NCBI RefSeq assembly: GCF_007018905.1
Contig: NZ_CP041402.1
Location: 1,042,001 to 1,106,000 of the forward strand
Direction of reading: 5' to 3'
Origin: Tardiphaga sp. vice304
GTDB taxonomy: Bacteria > Pseudomonadota > Alphaproteobacteria > Rhizobiales > Xanthobacteraceae
Length of the DNA stretch: 64,000 nt
The first letter of the stretch is position 1; each line of letters starts with the position of its first letter. Position numbers and translations under genes: made by a program. Positions 39,509-48,430 of this stretch are shown one piece after another. The notes below the pieces were generated by a model. That model saw nothing but the letters and a program-made list of their open reading frames with translations, searched no databases and had not been told where the DNA came from.

Positions 39509-39737
39509 GACTGCCAACACGCCGATTGCGGTGCTTTTAGTAGTTGAGGTCGGTCGGCCGTTAAAATCTCTGTACGACCTCCTACTGAAGCTCCGGTTTT
39601 CGGGAGGCTGTTTAGTTTAAGTCATGCCGCCATGTCCGACGCCAAGGGCGCTGATTTTGTGAGTGGATCTCGCCAGATCTGAAAGGAGCGAGACCAACTC
39701 CTGGCTATCATTGGCAATGATTCGCGGAGGCGCCTCA

Positions 39738-40424
39738 ATGAGCCTAACCCAGTCAAAATCCTCGCCGACGGATGAGCATGCGAGACGGATTGCGCAGGCG
39801 ATCGCCAAGGGTCGACCGCCCCCCGTTCAATGATGCCTTCGATCGGTACTGCGAAAGCTTCCCACGCGAAATCTTTGCCGCCTTCACGGGCTCGCCACAT
39901 GCCTCCAGTTGGCCAGGATGAGCCGCTTGCGATCGGTTATCTGGGCCTCGCGCTTGCCGGCATCCCCGAAGCGCGCGGAGCCGCGGTTCTTTTCCTGCTC
40001 GATCCAAATTCGACTATGCGCCGCGCGGTTGCCGGAGCGCTCGGGCAGGTCGCCGCTTCGCTGACGCCGACCGAGGTTCGGCGGCTGATCGCGATGCGCA
40101 ATTGGCGGCCCGAGAACGAGCGGGCCGAAGTCGATGCGGTCATCCGCAAGGCGCGGGCGGCCGGGATCGATTGCGCGACATGGGATGGTGGCAGCATCAA
40201 GGCAATTGTCGTCACCGGCGTCGACGGCGCCACTGCGCAGGGATTACTGTTGATATCCCCGGCCGGACGGAAAGAGCGGATCTCGGCGGTCCTGACCAAA
40301 GGCGGGATTGCGGATGCCTGGAGTGGCGAACCGGAATCGCGGCGCCAGATCGAGATGAGTCTCCCGCTGCCGGGATGGATGCCCCTACGCTTGCCGTGTC
40401 CCGATCTTATCTCGATCGCATCGC
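39738..40424 (+). pseudogene. Unrecognised conserved protein, two frameshifts, 3' end cut by IS21-A
   Basis: The start MSLTQSKSSPTDEHARRIAQ to GRPPP is in one frame. FNDAFDRYCESFPREIFAAF continues in the next, and DEPLAIGYLGLALAGIPEAR to GMDAPTLAVSRSYLDRIA in a third. Together they make a smooth protein, so two small indels (near 39828 and 39920) broke it. The middle (TMRRAVAGALGQVAASLTP, EVRRLIAMRNW) is helical and HEAT-like. The frame runs directly into istB at 40425. I do not know its function. Confidence 0.6.
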
Positions 40425-41208
40425 GCCGCAGATCCTGCTCGCCCATCATCTGAAGGCGTTGAAGCTGCCGACGTTCCTGCGGGAGTACGACAAGGTCGCC
40501 CGGCTGTGTGCGGCTGAAGGCGTCGACCATCCGCGTTACCTGATGCGGCTGGCCGAGATGGAGATGATTGATCGCGAGCGACGTATGGTGGAGCGCCGGA
40601 TCAAGGCGGCGCGGTTCCCGACCGTTAAAAGCCTCGACAGCTTCGACTTCCTGGCGTTGCCATCGCTGAACAAGATGTTGGTGCTGGAACTGGCGCGCTC
40701 GGACTACGTCGAGCGGCGCGAAAACATCATTGCTGTCGGCAACAGCGGCACAGGCAAGAGCCACATCGCGCTCGGGCTTGGCTTGGCGGCCTGCCAGAAG
40801 GGTCTATCGGTTGGCTTCATCACGGCGTCGGCTCTGGTCCACGAACTGCTCGAAGCGCGCGACGAAAAACGGCTACTGCGTCTTCAGCGTCAGCTCGCCG
40901 GCTACAAGCTGCTGATCATCGACGAACTCGGCTATGTACCACTCTCTGTGACCGGGGCCGAGCTGCTGTTCGAGGTCTTCAGCCAGCGCTACGAGCGAGG
41001 CAGCACGTTGGTCACGAGCAATCTGCCGTTCGACGAGTGGACGTCCGTGTTCGGCTCCGAGCGGCTCACCGGCGCGCTCCTCGACCGCCTCACACATCAC
41101 GTCCATATTCTCGAGATGAACGGCGACAGCTTTAGGCTCGCCGACTCCAGACGCCGGTCACGCCGAGCGCGGTCAGAACCGCCGTCGGACGCAGCCCCTC
41201 AGGAATGA
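40425..41208 (+). pseudogene. istB: istB lacking its first codons, fused to the upstream gene
   Basis: The sequence from PQILLAHHLKALKLPTFLRE to the normal C-terminus is intact, including Walker A (GNSGTGKS) and Walker B. The native ATG and the next few codons are replaced by the upstream pseudogene in frame. One residue differs from the copy at 1305-2099 (RRIKAARF). It may still be translated as a fusion from upstream. Confidence 0.85.
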
Positions 41209-41310
41209 AACGCGACAAGCAAGAAGGCCCCCGATCGGGGGCCTTCTTGCTTGCGTCCGTGCTGCACTTTTACTCCGGCCAGCCGCTGTAAAATCTCTCC
41301 GGCGTTGACA
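40425..41310 (+). mobile_element. IS21-A fragment (istB end)
   Basis: It holds istB from about codon 5, the 36-nt palindrome (41217-41252) and the terminal repeat ending GTTGACA at 41310, nearly identical to IS21-A at 1203. istA and the other end are missing, so the piece was left by a deletion or recombination. Confidence 0.9.
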
Positions 41311-41975
41311 CAAGGTGCTGTCTGGTGGATTCCCGTTACCGGCTGGAGCAAGTCCAACAGACGACATCGCTCTGAGATGCATCGATCCTTTGGGACTTTT
41401 GCGGTGGAGCTTGGACCATACCGGAACCTGGTCATCGACGCCGTCGCGAATGAGCTCGATCGCGCCCATGCGCGGGAGTATCTCGACGACTTTCGGGACG
41501 AACTGGTCTGGCTGGCGATTGGGAAGCCGACAGGGGCTCTGGGCGAGGTAGAGTCCGACTATATCCCAAAGTCGGATTGGGTCGAACATGTTGTGATGTT
41601 CTCCACTCAAGCGACTGCACCCAGAGCCACAGGTTTCACCGTCAGATTCACACGTCAGCGTCCCAGTATGACGGCCCAACTGGTTGTTGAACCCGTGTTA
41701 GCCAACGGAAAGCGGCCGGATTTTCGGCTGCGTTTCAAGGTCTCCGCCTCTACAGCTGCAGAGGAGCTCGAAGACAATCATGATATGGCATGGGGATATC
41801 GCCCATCAATCTTCGGAAACCCGCCCGGGCAGCACTCCGGCCTCGTAATGGATGCGAAGTTCCGCACGCGCTGGAATCGTGGGGAACTTGCCGACATGCT
41901 GAGGTTGCTGGTCGACACCAAGGACTATGGTCAGGACGGCGACCGCGTCTTCATCCTCCATCCTGCCAAGGGGGC
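41311..41975 (+). pseudogene. PD-(D/E)XK nuclease-like fragment of a probable restriction/defence gene
   Basis: An open frame of about 220 codons lies between an IS21 end and an IS3 end. RPDFRLRF, then GLVMDAKFRTRW, has the Asp...Asp-x-Lys spacing of the PD-(D/E)XK fold in DUF2357 and McrC-like proteins. The following ELADMLRLLVDTKDYGQDGD, then VFILHPAKG, also fits that group. The N-terminal part (YLDDFRDELVWLAIGK) is unassigned. Both ends are lost to IS. An internal ATG lies at 41377. The function is inferred from motifs only. Confidence 0.5.
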
Positions 41976-42094
41976 GGCGGGCGCTTTGCCCGGTACGGAT
42001 TTCCGTTCCATCTTCGCTCCTTGCTGCTACGATGAACCAGAAATCCTCCCTTCGTGAAGTCCCTCAATTTGTCTCAAGGGTGCTGACGGGGAAC
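41976..42094 (-). mobile_element. IS3-B end fragment
   Basis: It corresponds to the outer about 119 bp of IS3-B at 35456-35574, including the first codons of orfA (minus strand), with about 8 differences. It ends TGTCTCAAGGGTGCTGACGG, like the other copy. Both copies have the same orientation. Confidence 0.85.
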
Positions 42095-42133
42095 AGACTG
42101 AGACGACCAAAAGAGTTGCGCCTCGTTCAGTAG

Positions 42134-43057
42134 TTATTGACCAATCCCCGGCTGCATCGTGCCGAGAATACTGACTGTTAGAAGAACTATGACACCAAGC
42201 GCTTGCTCGGCTAAAACATGTCGTCGCAACTGCTGCAGCATCTCACGGCCCCCGCCGTAGCAAGCGCGAGCCGACACACCGGGGACGATCCAAAAGCGGT
42301 TGGCTGCAGCCAGCAGGAGCATGCCAGCGAACAAGAAAATCTTCGCCAACAGTAGCCGCCCATAACTTGTATCAAACAAGTGGTCGATGGAGCCGACTAA
42401 AAACCAAGAATTTATAACTCCCGAACCAATGAGCGCCGCTACTGCTGCGTAGCCGACGTCCGAAAAATGTATGGCGGCGTCCTCAGCCTCTTTGGCTGCC
42501 GATGTCGAATGTAACAGAACTGATCTTGATACTATGTACCCGAGCGGGATCAATCCACCAAGCCACGCACCTGCAGCGAGAAGATGAATGCCGTCCGCGA
42601 TAACGTGCACAGCGTATGAAAACCCGTCCTCGACTTGCGTGTGTCCCACGCCAGCCAAGGTCGCCAGGAACAGAGCAGACAACCAAATACACGTCCAATT
42701 CGGAGTCTTCGCCGTCGTCGTCGCGACGATCACGATTACACACATGAGCGCAATGCGAAACAGCGATATACGCCCGAAGGTTGTATCGACCAATACCGTC
42801 CATAATGAGGACGAATCCACCAAGCTGCTAAACGTCCCTGTTATATTGGTAGTGACGAATGCAAATATTAGTAAAGCGCTGACAAGTGCAGTTCAGGCTA
42901 TCCATTTGATCGACTGCCGCAACCATTCAGACGAGCTATCCGGCGGGCGCGCACCGAAAGCGGAATATGTATAGACGGGAAAAAGTGTGAGACCAAAAAG
43001 CAGTAGGGCAGCGCTGTAGTGAAGGAAACGCCCAGCCACGACTGCGAATTCAATCAT
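42134..43057 (-). pseudogene. copD: CopD-family copper membrane protein with an in-frame TGA
   Basis: It would encode 307 residues with about eight membrane helices. The start overlaps the copC stop by one base. The N-terminus MIEFAVVAGRFLHYSAALLL, then FGLTLFPVY, and the C-terminal CopD domain (IHLLAAGAWLGGLIPLGYIV, SYGRLLLAKIFLFAGMLLLA, EQALGVIVLLTVSILG) are as expected. Codon 55 (42893-42895) is TGA between IKWIA and TALVSALL; both sides stay in frame. A restart at 42823 would give a shortened protein. It should help import copper with CopC if functional. Confidence 0.8.
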
Positions 43058-43428
43058 CAGCGGTTCACCTTGAACGAATAGTTGCCCTCAACGCGGTGTG
43101 TATCCTCAGACACCACCCGCCAATTCACGGTGTAATTTCCAACAGGAAGTTTTGTCGGAAGCGGAACAACCAGCTGTTTTTTGGAAGCACCTGAGGCTAC
43201 GGCTCCGATAGCTACAGCTTTCCCACCTGCATCTTTGAGATCTACCTGAGAGAACTTTGGCGTAACACCCTCGTTGAAGCTGAGCTGCAACTCTGTCGGT
43301 GATACATCGACGGACCCACCTTGAGGTGGGACACTCACTTGCAGTTTTGGATGAGCCGCGGCCGATCCGATGAAGGCTGGCCCAGCCGCGAGAAGCACGA
43401 GCGTAACAATTAGTTGGGAATGTTTCAT
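43057..43428 (-). CDS. copC: CopC-family periplasmic copper-binding protein
   Basis: 123 residues: a signal peptide (to SAAA), then the mature CopC beta-barrel beginning HPKLQVSVPPQGG, with the N-terminal His as a Cu(II) ligand. SFNEGVTPKFSQVDL and EDTHRVEGNYSFKV, which holds a second ligand His, follow. It lacks the Met-rich Cu(I) loop, so it is the Cu(II)-only type. It is translationally coupled to copD and lies downstream of a second copC-like gene on the same strand. Confidence 0.92.
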   Translation of the reverse strand: MKHSQLIVTLVLLAAGPAFIGSAAAHPKLQVSVPPQGGSVDVSPTELQLSFNEGVTPKFSQVDLKDAGGKAVAIGAVASGASKKQLVVPLPTKLPVGNYTVNWRVVSEDTHRVEGNYSFKVNR

Positions 43429-43507
43429 TTATTTTTTCCGAGAGGAATTCAAACGCGAGAACGCGGCCGACGGCTTGGCCGGGCGCGTTCCTGTGCTGGC
43501 ATTGACC

Positions 43508-44191
43508 TTATCGAACGCGACAGTATTTCACGCCCTCATCGTCGACGACGCATTCCGGTCGCAAGCGAGAACTGTCTCGATAACGTGATTCACGATCGCG
43601 GCCGCGATATCCATCATCCCGTTCCATCTCACGATCATCGCGTCGGTTGCGGCTACGGTCTACTCGATCTTCTCGATCAGATCCGCGACCAACATTTTTG
43701 TCTTCGGAGCTCGGGCATTTACACATGTCCCCGCGACCGTCTTTATCAGCGGCCTTCAATTCGCTATCGGGCCGATATTCGGTACCACGCGGTTTTTCCG
43801 ATGCACCGGGCGCCGAATCTTGCGCAAGTTGAAACGAATATTGGCCTTCGACCCGGTGTGTGTCGTCTGAAACCGCGTGCCAACTGACCGTATATCGACC
43901 AGGGATTAGGCCGCCTGAAATCGGGACGATGAGTTGCTTTTGATCTTTTGGATCCGTAGCCGGCACTCCTGTTGCGACCGCCTTGCCTGCTTCATCCTTT
44001 AATTCAATTCCGGAAAACTTTGCAAGCACGCCCTCGTTGAAATTCAGTTTGATCTCTTTTGGGGCGGGGTTTGTCGATACGTCTGGCGCGGGAGAAGACG
44101 ATTCCAACTTCGGATGGGCGATTGCAGCGTTTGCCGTCGTCAATATGGCGAGCGTTGCAAACAGGCCGACCGTTTTCGCGAGGTACCGCAT
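43508..44191 (-). CDS. CopC-like protein with a long charged C-terminal tail
   Basis: 227 residues. A signal peptide (to NAAIA) and a CopC domain (HPKLESSSPAPDV, NFNEGVLAKFSGIELKDEAG, DTHRVEGQYSFQL) fill residues 20-120. A tail of about 105 residues follows, rich in Arg and Asp (DREDRVDRSRNRRDDREMER) and with four Cys (MCKCPS, PECVV, YCRVR). The tail is unusual for CopC and may bind metal or another protein. The start ATG 44191 has AAAGGA upstream; the TTG at 44209 is less likely. It lies 79 bp upstream of copC. Confidence 0.85.
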   Translation of the reverse strand: MRYLAKTVGLFATLAILTTANAAIAHPKLESSSPAPDVSTNPAPKEIKLNFNEGVLAKFSGIELKDEAGKAVATGVPATDPKDQKQLIVPISGGLIPGRYTVSWHAVSDDTHRVEGQYSFQLAQDSAPGASEKPRGTEYRPDSELKAADKDGRGDMCKCPSSEDKNVGRGSDREDRVDRSRNRRDDREMERDDGYRGRDRESRYRDSSRLRPECVVDDEGVKYCRVR

Positions 44192-44210
44192 TTCGTGAAG
44201 TCCTTTCAAT

Positions 44211-44240
44211 AAAAAAATGGGCGTCTCTTTAAGACGCCCA
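44211..44240 (-). terminator. Rho-independent terminator after the His-rich gene
   Basis: On the minus strand, TGGGCGTCT and AGACGCCCA form a 9-bp stem with a 5-nt loop, followed by seven T. It separates the small His-rich gene from the copC-like gene. Confidence 0.85.
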
Positions 44241-44257
44241 TAAAGGAATATCTAATC

Positions 44258-44554
44258 TCAGTATTCGCGGTAGAAGCGATATGACCGGTAGCGCGGCCGC
44301 TCATAGTAACTGCGTGTTTCGGCACGATCGTGTGAATCGTCATGATAGTCGCGCAGAGCGCGGTGATAGGCGCGATGCTCGCCGCGGCTTTCAAAACCCT
44401 CGTCATGGGCTCGTTCATGTGAATTCGATAGCTGATCATGAAGCTGTCCATGACCCCCGCCGCCGCGGTCTTCATCATCATGCGCCAGCGCCGGGACGGC
44501 AGGAATGCTGAGCATTAACACGACTGATGCGATCAGTGATTTTGATATGGTCAT
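44258..44554 (-). CDS. Small secreted His/Asp/Arg-rich protein
   Basis: 98 residues. The signal peptide (MTISKSLIASVVLMLSIPAV, cleavage after ALA) is followed by a hydrophilic mature part with many His and acidic residues (HDDEDRGGGGHGQLHDQ, EHRAYHRALRDYHDD) and a Tyr/Arg-rich end (RPRYRSYRFYREY). Placed before the CopC genes, it may bind copper in the periplasm, but this is inferred. The ATG at 44554 has GGAG 6 bases upstream; the ATG at 44560 sits too close. Confidence 0.75.
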   Translation of the reverse strand: MTISKSLIASVVLMLSIPAVPALAHDDEDRGGGGHGQLHDQLSNSHERAHDEGFESRGEHRAYHRALRDYHDDSHDRAETRSYYERPRYRSYRFYREY

Positions 44555-44708
44555 TGTCATCTCCCGTTTAAGTGCTTTGGCATAACGCAGCGACGTCTGC
44601 AAAGTTCACTTCATTGATCGTAACTGTTTGTTCTGAACATTTTGGGAACACCCTATTCACCCTGCATTCATGACCATAGGTCCACTGTAGGCTTTTGTAT
44701 GACCTAGC

Positions 44709-44799
44709 CTATTCTGCCTTCTGCATTTTGGTGATGGCAATGCCATCGCTGCCGCGCTCTGCCGTGAATTTGACTTTGTCGCCGACCTTCGCGTGTCTC
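44709..44799 (-). pseudogene. CusF-like copper-binding protein, 3' fragment
   Basis: About 29 codons, AKVGDKVKFTAERGSDGIAI then TKMQKAE and a stop, match the C-terminal end of CusF/CopK-type periplasmic metal chaperones. The metal-binding part is missing. It joins an IS5 fragment, so the IS event probably removed the rest. It extends the copper theme of the cluster. Confidence 0.6.
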
Positions 44800-45062
44800 T
44801 ACATAGAGCGCGTCGTGAATACGATCGAACGTGCTGTCTTAGTCCTATAACTTGAAATAAAGATGCGCTGTGCTCTTGGGAGGCAGATCTTTCAGCATTG
44901 CCCTCCATTGGCAGCCGGTAGACAGCACATAGAAGATCGCGTTCAACACCTCGCGTATATCGACCGAACGGCGGCGTCCGCCTCGTCGCGCGGCGGGATC
45001 ATCGGAGCAACAAGCGCCAAATCCGCGTCACTCAAATCACTGGGATAGCGCAGGCTGCGCCG
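44800..45062 (-). pseudogene. IS5-family transposase N-terminal fragment, decayed
   Basis: In shifting frames it reads YPSDLSDADLALVAPMIPP, REVLNAIFYVLSTGCQWRA then KDLPPKSTAHLYFKL and FDRIHDALYVETR, with two stops and at least one frameshift. This is the first third of an IS5 transposase of a group not otherwise seen here. Confidence 0.75.
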
Positions 45063-45365
45063 GTCGGCCGTCAGACGGTGTTCAGGCTTCCCCGCTGGCT
45101 GAATGGGATTTGTGAGAAATTCGGCTTTGAAGACTTTAGCCTGGCGAAGTGATATTGCGGTATTCGCGGTGCGCTAAATGGGTATGAAGGTCGTGAAAAT
45201 CGATGGCGTATATCTCACGCCCTACGACCCAGGGGCTCAATTCGATAAGCGCAAGATGGTATCGCTGCGTCTATCTGCCCCGATGGGTTTCCGGCCTGGG
45301 TGAACGAGAGAATAGGCCATTGAGGTCGGAAACCTGCCGGTCGAGCATAGAGAGCTAGCGCAACG
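45063..45365. other. Intergenic
   Basis: A small plus-strand frame (MKVVKIDGVYLTPYDPGAQF to MGFRPG, about 40 codons near 45183) has no clear ribosome site or known family. Nothing else is supported. Confidence 0.4.
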
Positions 45366-45935
45366 TCAAGGAAATGCGCTCCACCACTCCGGCCACTTGA
45401 CCCTGTGGGGAGTACGCGTCGCCTTCATGATGGTTCGCTGCTCGGCGGGACTAAGTACCCGAACGAGGTTGCCCAACGCACTTTCTACGAGCCAGGGCTC
45501 AATGGCCATCCTTCCAGTCTCCCGAAATGGATCTAGTTGTTTCGCCATTCGCAAATACTGCAGTGCGAGAGTGACACTTCCGGGTGTCAAAGAAACACGG
45601 ATAATAAACCCGAGATCTTGGGCGGTCCCTGCGCGATACTTATTCTTCTCGATTGCTGCCAGGAATTTGCGAGCGATGGTTCCGCCTTTTTCGAGGCTTT
45701 TCTTCATCATGACCAGCAACAAGGCTTCAGTCGCCGTAACTCGCCTGCTAAGGCCGTCTTCGCGGATGTCTACCATCTGGCCAAGAACGGCCTCGTAAGG
45801 TGCTTCGCTGGCACGACCGCGCGGACGGCCGGCGCAGTTGCCGCTCCTGCCTTTCTTAAAACGGGACGCCGCGGGTGGGCGCTTATACCCAGCATCATTG
45901 CTTTTATCGTCTGGCGGAATGCTTTGCGAACTCAT
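45366..45935 (-). CDS. DUF5681 domain protein (third gene of operon)
   Basis: 189 residues. The N-terminal DUF5681 signature SRFKKGRSGNCAGRPRGR is a basic, Gly-rich segment common in phage and island genes. An alpha-helical body (TEALLLVMMKKSLEKGG) and a C-terminal block LDPFRETGRMAIEPWLVESA follow. The function is unknown; such proteins often sit near methyltransferase or terminase genes. Its start overlaps the stop of the preceding gene by 4 bases. A remnant of a second homologue lies at 31982-32065. Confidence 0.85.
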   Translation of the reverse strand: MSSQSIPPDDKSNDAGYKRPPAASRFKKGRSGNCAGRPRGRASEAPYEAVLGQMVDIREDGLSRRVTATEALLLVMMKKSLEKGGTIARKFLAAIEKNKYRAGTAQDLGFIIRVSLTPGSVTLALQYLRMAKQLDPFRETGRMAIEPWLVESALGNLVRVLSPAEQRTIMKATRTPHRVKWPEWWSAFP

Positions 45936-46498
45936 TCGTCGGTTCCACGGGGCCAGCGCAAAGAGTCAGCATCTCTAGTGCAGCGCTTAATTTCGTTGCG
46001 CTCATTGACGGTTAGGCGTTGACCGCCGCGTCTGTGCCGGAAGGCCGCGTCGACCATCGAAGGCTCGAGAAGCAAATAAGCGCGATCTCGCGCAGGGTAT
46101 TCTGCTTTCGACTGGTCAACCTTTGCGACTCCGAGGATCTGCAGAGCTGCGTCCGCATTTTCCGAATCTGGCGAGCGACGACGAATTGCCGGTTTGATTG
46201 TCTTCTTACTGTTTTTAGCGAACCACGCCTCGCGCTCGATTATCCAGGTGAGTATTTTTTCGAAAGCCTTCATGTCGCCTGCCAAGGCATCGTTATACAA
46301 CCGCTGTTGAAGTGCTTCCTCCGCTGAAAGTTGGCGCGTCACGCCGTTACGGGTCTCGGTGATGACCTTCTCGACAATGACAGCGAACGCAGAAGATTTT
46401 GCAGCACCAGACCCTTTGCGGCGGCCTCCAGGGTTGGCGCTCTGGCCTTTCCGGAACTGCCCGGAGTTTGGTGTTTTATCGGATCCCGACCCGCTCAT
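45932..46498 (-). CDS. DUF5681 domain protein (second gene of operon)
   Basis: 188 residues. SGQFRKGQSANPGGRRKGSG is the DUF5681 start. The body (AFAVIVEKVITETRNGVTRQ, LSAEEALQQRLYNDALAGD, AFEKILTWIIEREAWF) is the usual helical core. It is distinct from its neighbour at 45366 beyond the N-terminal motif. It overlaps both neighbours by 4 bases, so the three genes are translationally coupled. Confidence 0.87.
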   Translation of the reverse strand: MSGSGSDKTPNSGQFRKGQSANPGGRRKGSGAAKSSAFAVIVEKVITETRNGVTRQLSAEEALQQRLYNDALAGDMKAFEKILTWIIEREAWFAKNSKKTIKPAIRRRSPDSENADAALQILGVAKVDQSKAEYPARDRAYLLLEPSMVDAAFRHRRGGQRLTVNERNEIKRCTRDADSLRWPRGTDE

Positions 46499-47808
46499 GA
46501 CGCCGGCCGTTCGAGCAGCGGTTCGAGGCCCGTTATTGCTGACCAGCGTTCGATCGCCACATCCACATATACAGGGTCGATGTCGAGGCCGCGAAAGCGC
46601 CGCCCAGTGCGCTCAGCTGCCAAAAGCGTCGTGCCCGAGCCCAAAAACATATCAAGGACGAGATCGCCACGGCGGGTGACATCCTTGATGGCGTCGGCCA
46701 CCATCCCGGTCGGCTTAACCGTGGGATGCAGCGCCAGGTCCTGCGATCTGCTGCCACGCAAGGAGTTCACGGAGGCATAGTCCCAGACGTTGGTGCGATT
46801 GCGGCCGTGCTTGCCGAGCTCAACCATATTGAGGTGGGGCGCTGTGCCGACCCGGAACACGAAAACCAGTTCGTGCTTGGAACGGTAGAGCGATCCCATA
46901 CCCGCGTTGGACTTGTTCCAGACACACAGATTCAGGCGATCGCCATAAACTGCCCGACCGACCGCTGACACGTCATCCATATGGCGCCAGTCCATGCAGA
47001 TGAAGTGGACGGCGCCATCGCGGGAGACGCGTGCCGCGGCACCTAACGTGTCGGTGAGGAACAACCGGAACTCTTGCTCGCTCATCTCGCCAGAGGCCAT
47101 TGCGAATTCCCGGTGACGGCCGACGGACACTGCGTGACCTCCGATTGCGACGTTATAGGGCGGGTCGAGAAATGCCGCGTCGACGCGCGCTCCATGGCCG
47201 ATGACGCTCTGCAGGAACGTGCTATCCCGGCCGTCGCCACAACCCACCCGGTGATTTCCGAGAAGCCAGATGTCGTTGAGCTTTGTGTGGGGTGTGGCCG
47301 GAACTGGGGGGATGACTTCATCATCCGGATCGACCGCCGAAGCCAGAATCACATCGATTTCGCCCGTCGAAAAGCCAGTCAGGTTAAGATCGATATCGAC
47401 GTCAATCGACCCAAGCTGAGCAAGTTCCTGCTGCAGAATTTCAACGTCCCAACTGGCGTTGAGCGCAATTTTGTTGTCCGCGATCCGCAGCATACGCTTC
47501 TGCGTCTCTGACAGGCCCGGCAAGGTAATGACCGGGACCTCGGCAAGGCCCGCGAGGCGAGCCGCCAGGAGCCGGCCATGACCCGCAATGAGACGACCTT
47601 CGGGATCAGCCAAAACCGGGTTCGTAAAACCGAAGGCCTTGATCGATGCGCAAATCTGATCAATTTGCCGCTTCGGATGGGTGCGCGCATTGCGGGGATC
47701 GGGCATGAGGTCGCCCACCGGCCGATAGACGATCGCCAGGCGCAACAAAAAGTCGGCCGCAGTAGTTTTCTGATCCAATTTAGAGATCCTGCCAATGACC
47801 AGCGGCAC
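46495..47808 (-). CDS. ParB-domain DNA methyltransferase
   Basis: 437 residues. An N-terminal ParB/Srx-like domain (GDLMPDPRNARTHPKRQIDQ, GFTNPVLADPEGRLIAGHGR, VPVITLPGLSETQKRMLRIA) is joined to an N6-adenine/N4-cytosine methylase domain. Motif IV is DPPYN in AAFLDPPYNVAIGG. The AdoMet motif FLGSGTTLLAAE follows it near the C-terminus, so it is beta-class. HPTVKPTGMVADAI is also present. No restriction gene is adjacent. The start is uncertain (GTG 47808). It is the first gene of the operon with two DUF5681 genes. It probably methylates DNA as an orphan, phage-like enzyme. Confidence 0.9.
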   Translation of the reverse strand: MPLVIGRISKLDQKTTAADFLLRLAIVYRPVGDLMPDPRNARTHPKRQIDQICASIKAFGFTNPVLADPEGRLIAGHGRLLAARLAGLAEVPVITLPGLSETQKRMLRIADNKIALNASWDVEILQQELAQLGSIDVDIDLNLTGFSTGEIDVILASAVDPDDEVIPPVPATPHTKLNDIWLLGNHRVGCGDGRDSTFLQSVIGHGARVDAAFLDPPYNVAIGGHAVSVGRHREFAMASGEMSEQEFRLFLTDTLGAAARVSRDGAVHFICMDWRHMDDVSAVGRAVYGDRLNLCVWNKSNAGMGSLYRSKHELVFVFRVGTAPHLNMVELGKHGRNRTNVWDYASVNSLRGSRSQDLALHPTVKPTGMVADAIKDVTRRGDLVLDMFLGSGTTLLAAERTGRRFRGLDIDPVYVDVAIERWSAITGLEPLLERPAS

Positions 47809-48430
47809 GGGGTCGCGCCGCTTCAGCTTAGAAGCGATGAAACGCGGGGCGAGTCGGGTCGACGCAGGGCGGGCCAGGGCAGGGCGGGTCAGGTCAAGAC
47901 CGGTCAGCTAAGTCAGATCTGAGCGGCCCTGAAATCTCGCATGATTCTTAGTTTAATGTCGCCTGTTGTTCGGTTTCGATTATCGACTAATTGGCAACCG
48001 ACGCCTGTTATTTCACATAAAATGCCTGTTCTGCGGAATAACAGGAAAGTGCCTGAGCACCTGCCTAACTCAAGGAGATCGCTGAAGAATTTGCGGCTGC
48101 CGCCGGCGATAGGTCAGGCCGAAAGCCTGTTATCTACTCGAATTTGTCAAAAATTCCCTGTTATCAGGCTTGCTGACGCAATAACTGGTCGGAGACTGGT
48201 TCGCAGCTGACTGCGAGCACCACCATTATGTCACCCTCCTTGAACAGACATTTCGCATCGCAAAACCCGGTCGATCGATCGCGGGCCAGGGGCCGGATGT
48301 CGGCCATTTCCGCAACTTTGCCCGTCCGTTGGGCAAATCAGCCCAGGCGCGTCGAAATGCTCGCCAACGCAGCATCGACATTCTATTGTCATGCACAAGC
48401 ATGGAATAATTGACCGAAAGTGATTCTGGC
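47809..48430. repeat. Intergenic with repeated CCTGTTAT motifs
   Basis: No gene is supported in these 620 bases. From about 47958 to 48172 the motif CCTGTTAT or a one-base variant occurs at least five times, with inverted partners (AATAACAGG), mixed with AT-rich spacers. Before that, GGGCAGGGCGGGTCAGG repeats are found. Similar CCTGTTAT clusters occur between genes in Bradyrhizobium-type genomes as I recall them. The region separates the IS-rich island from the core genes. Confidence 0.5.

Noticed and set aside
42893..42895. TGA in copD as a selenocysteine codon
   Set aside because: CopD proteins have no selenocysteine, no SECIS-like hairpin is evident and no Sec genes are in view. A nonsense mutation or sequencing error is simpler.
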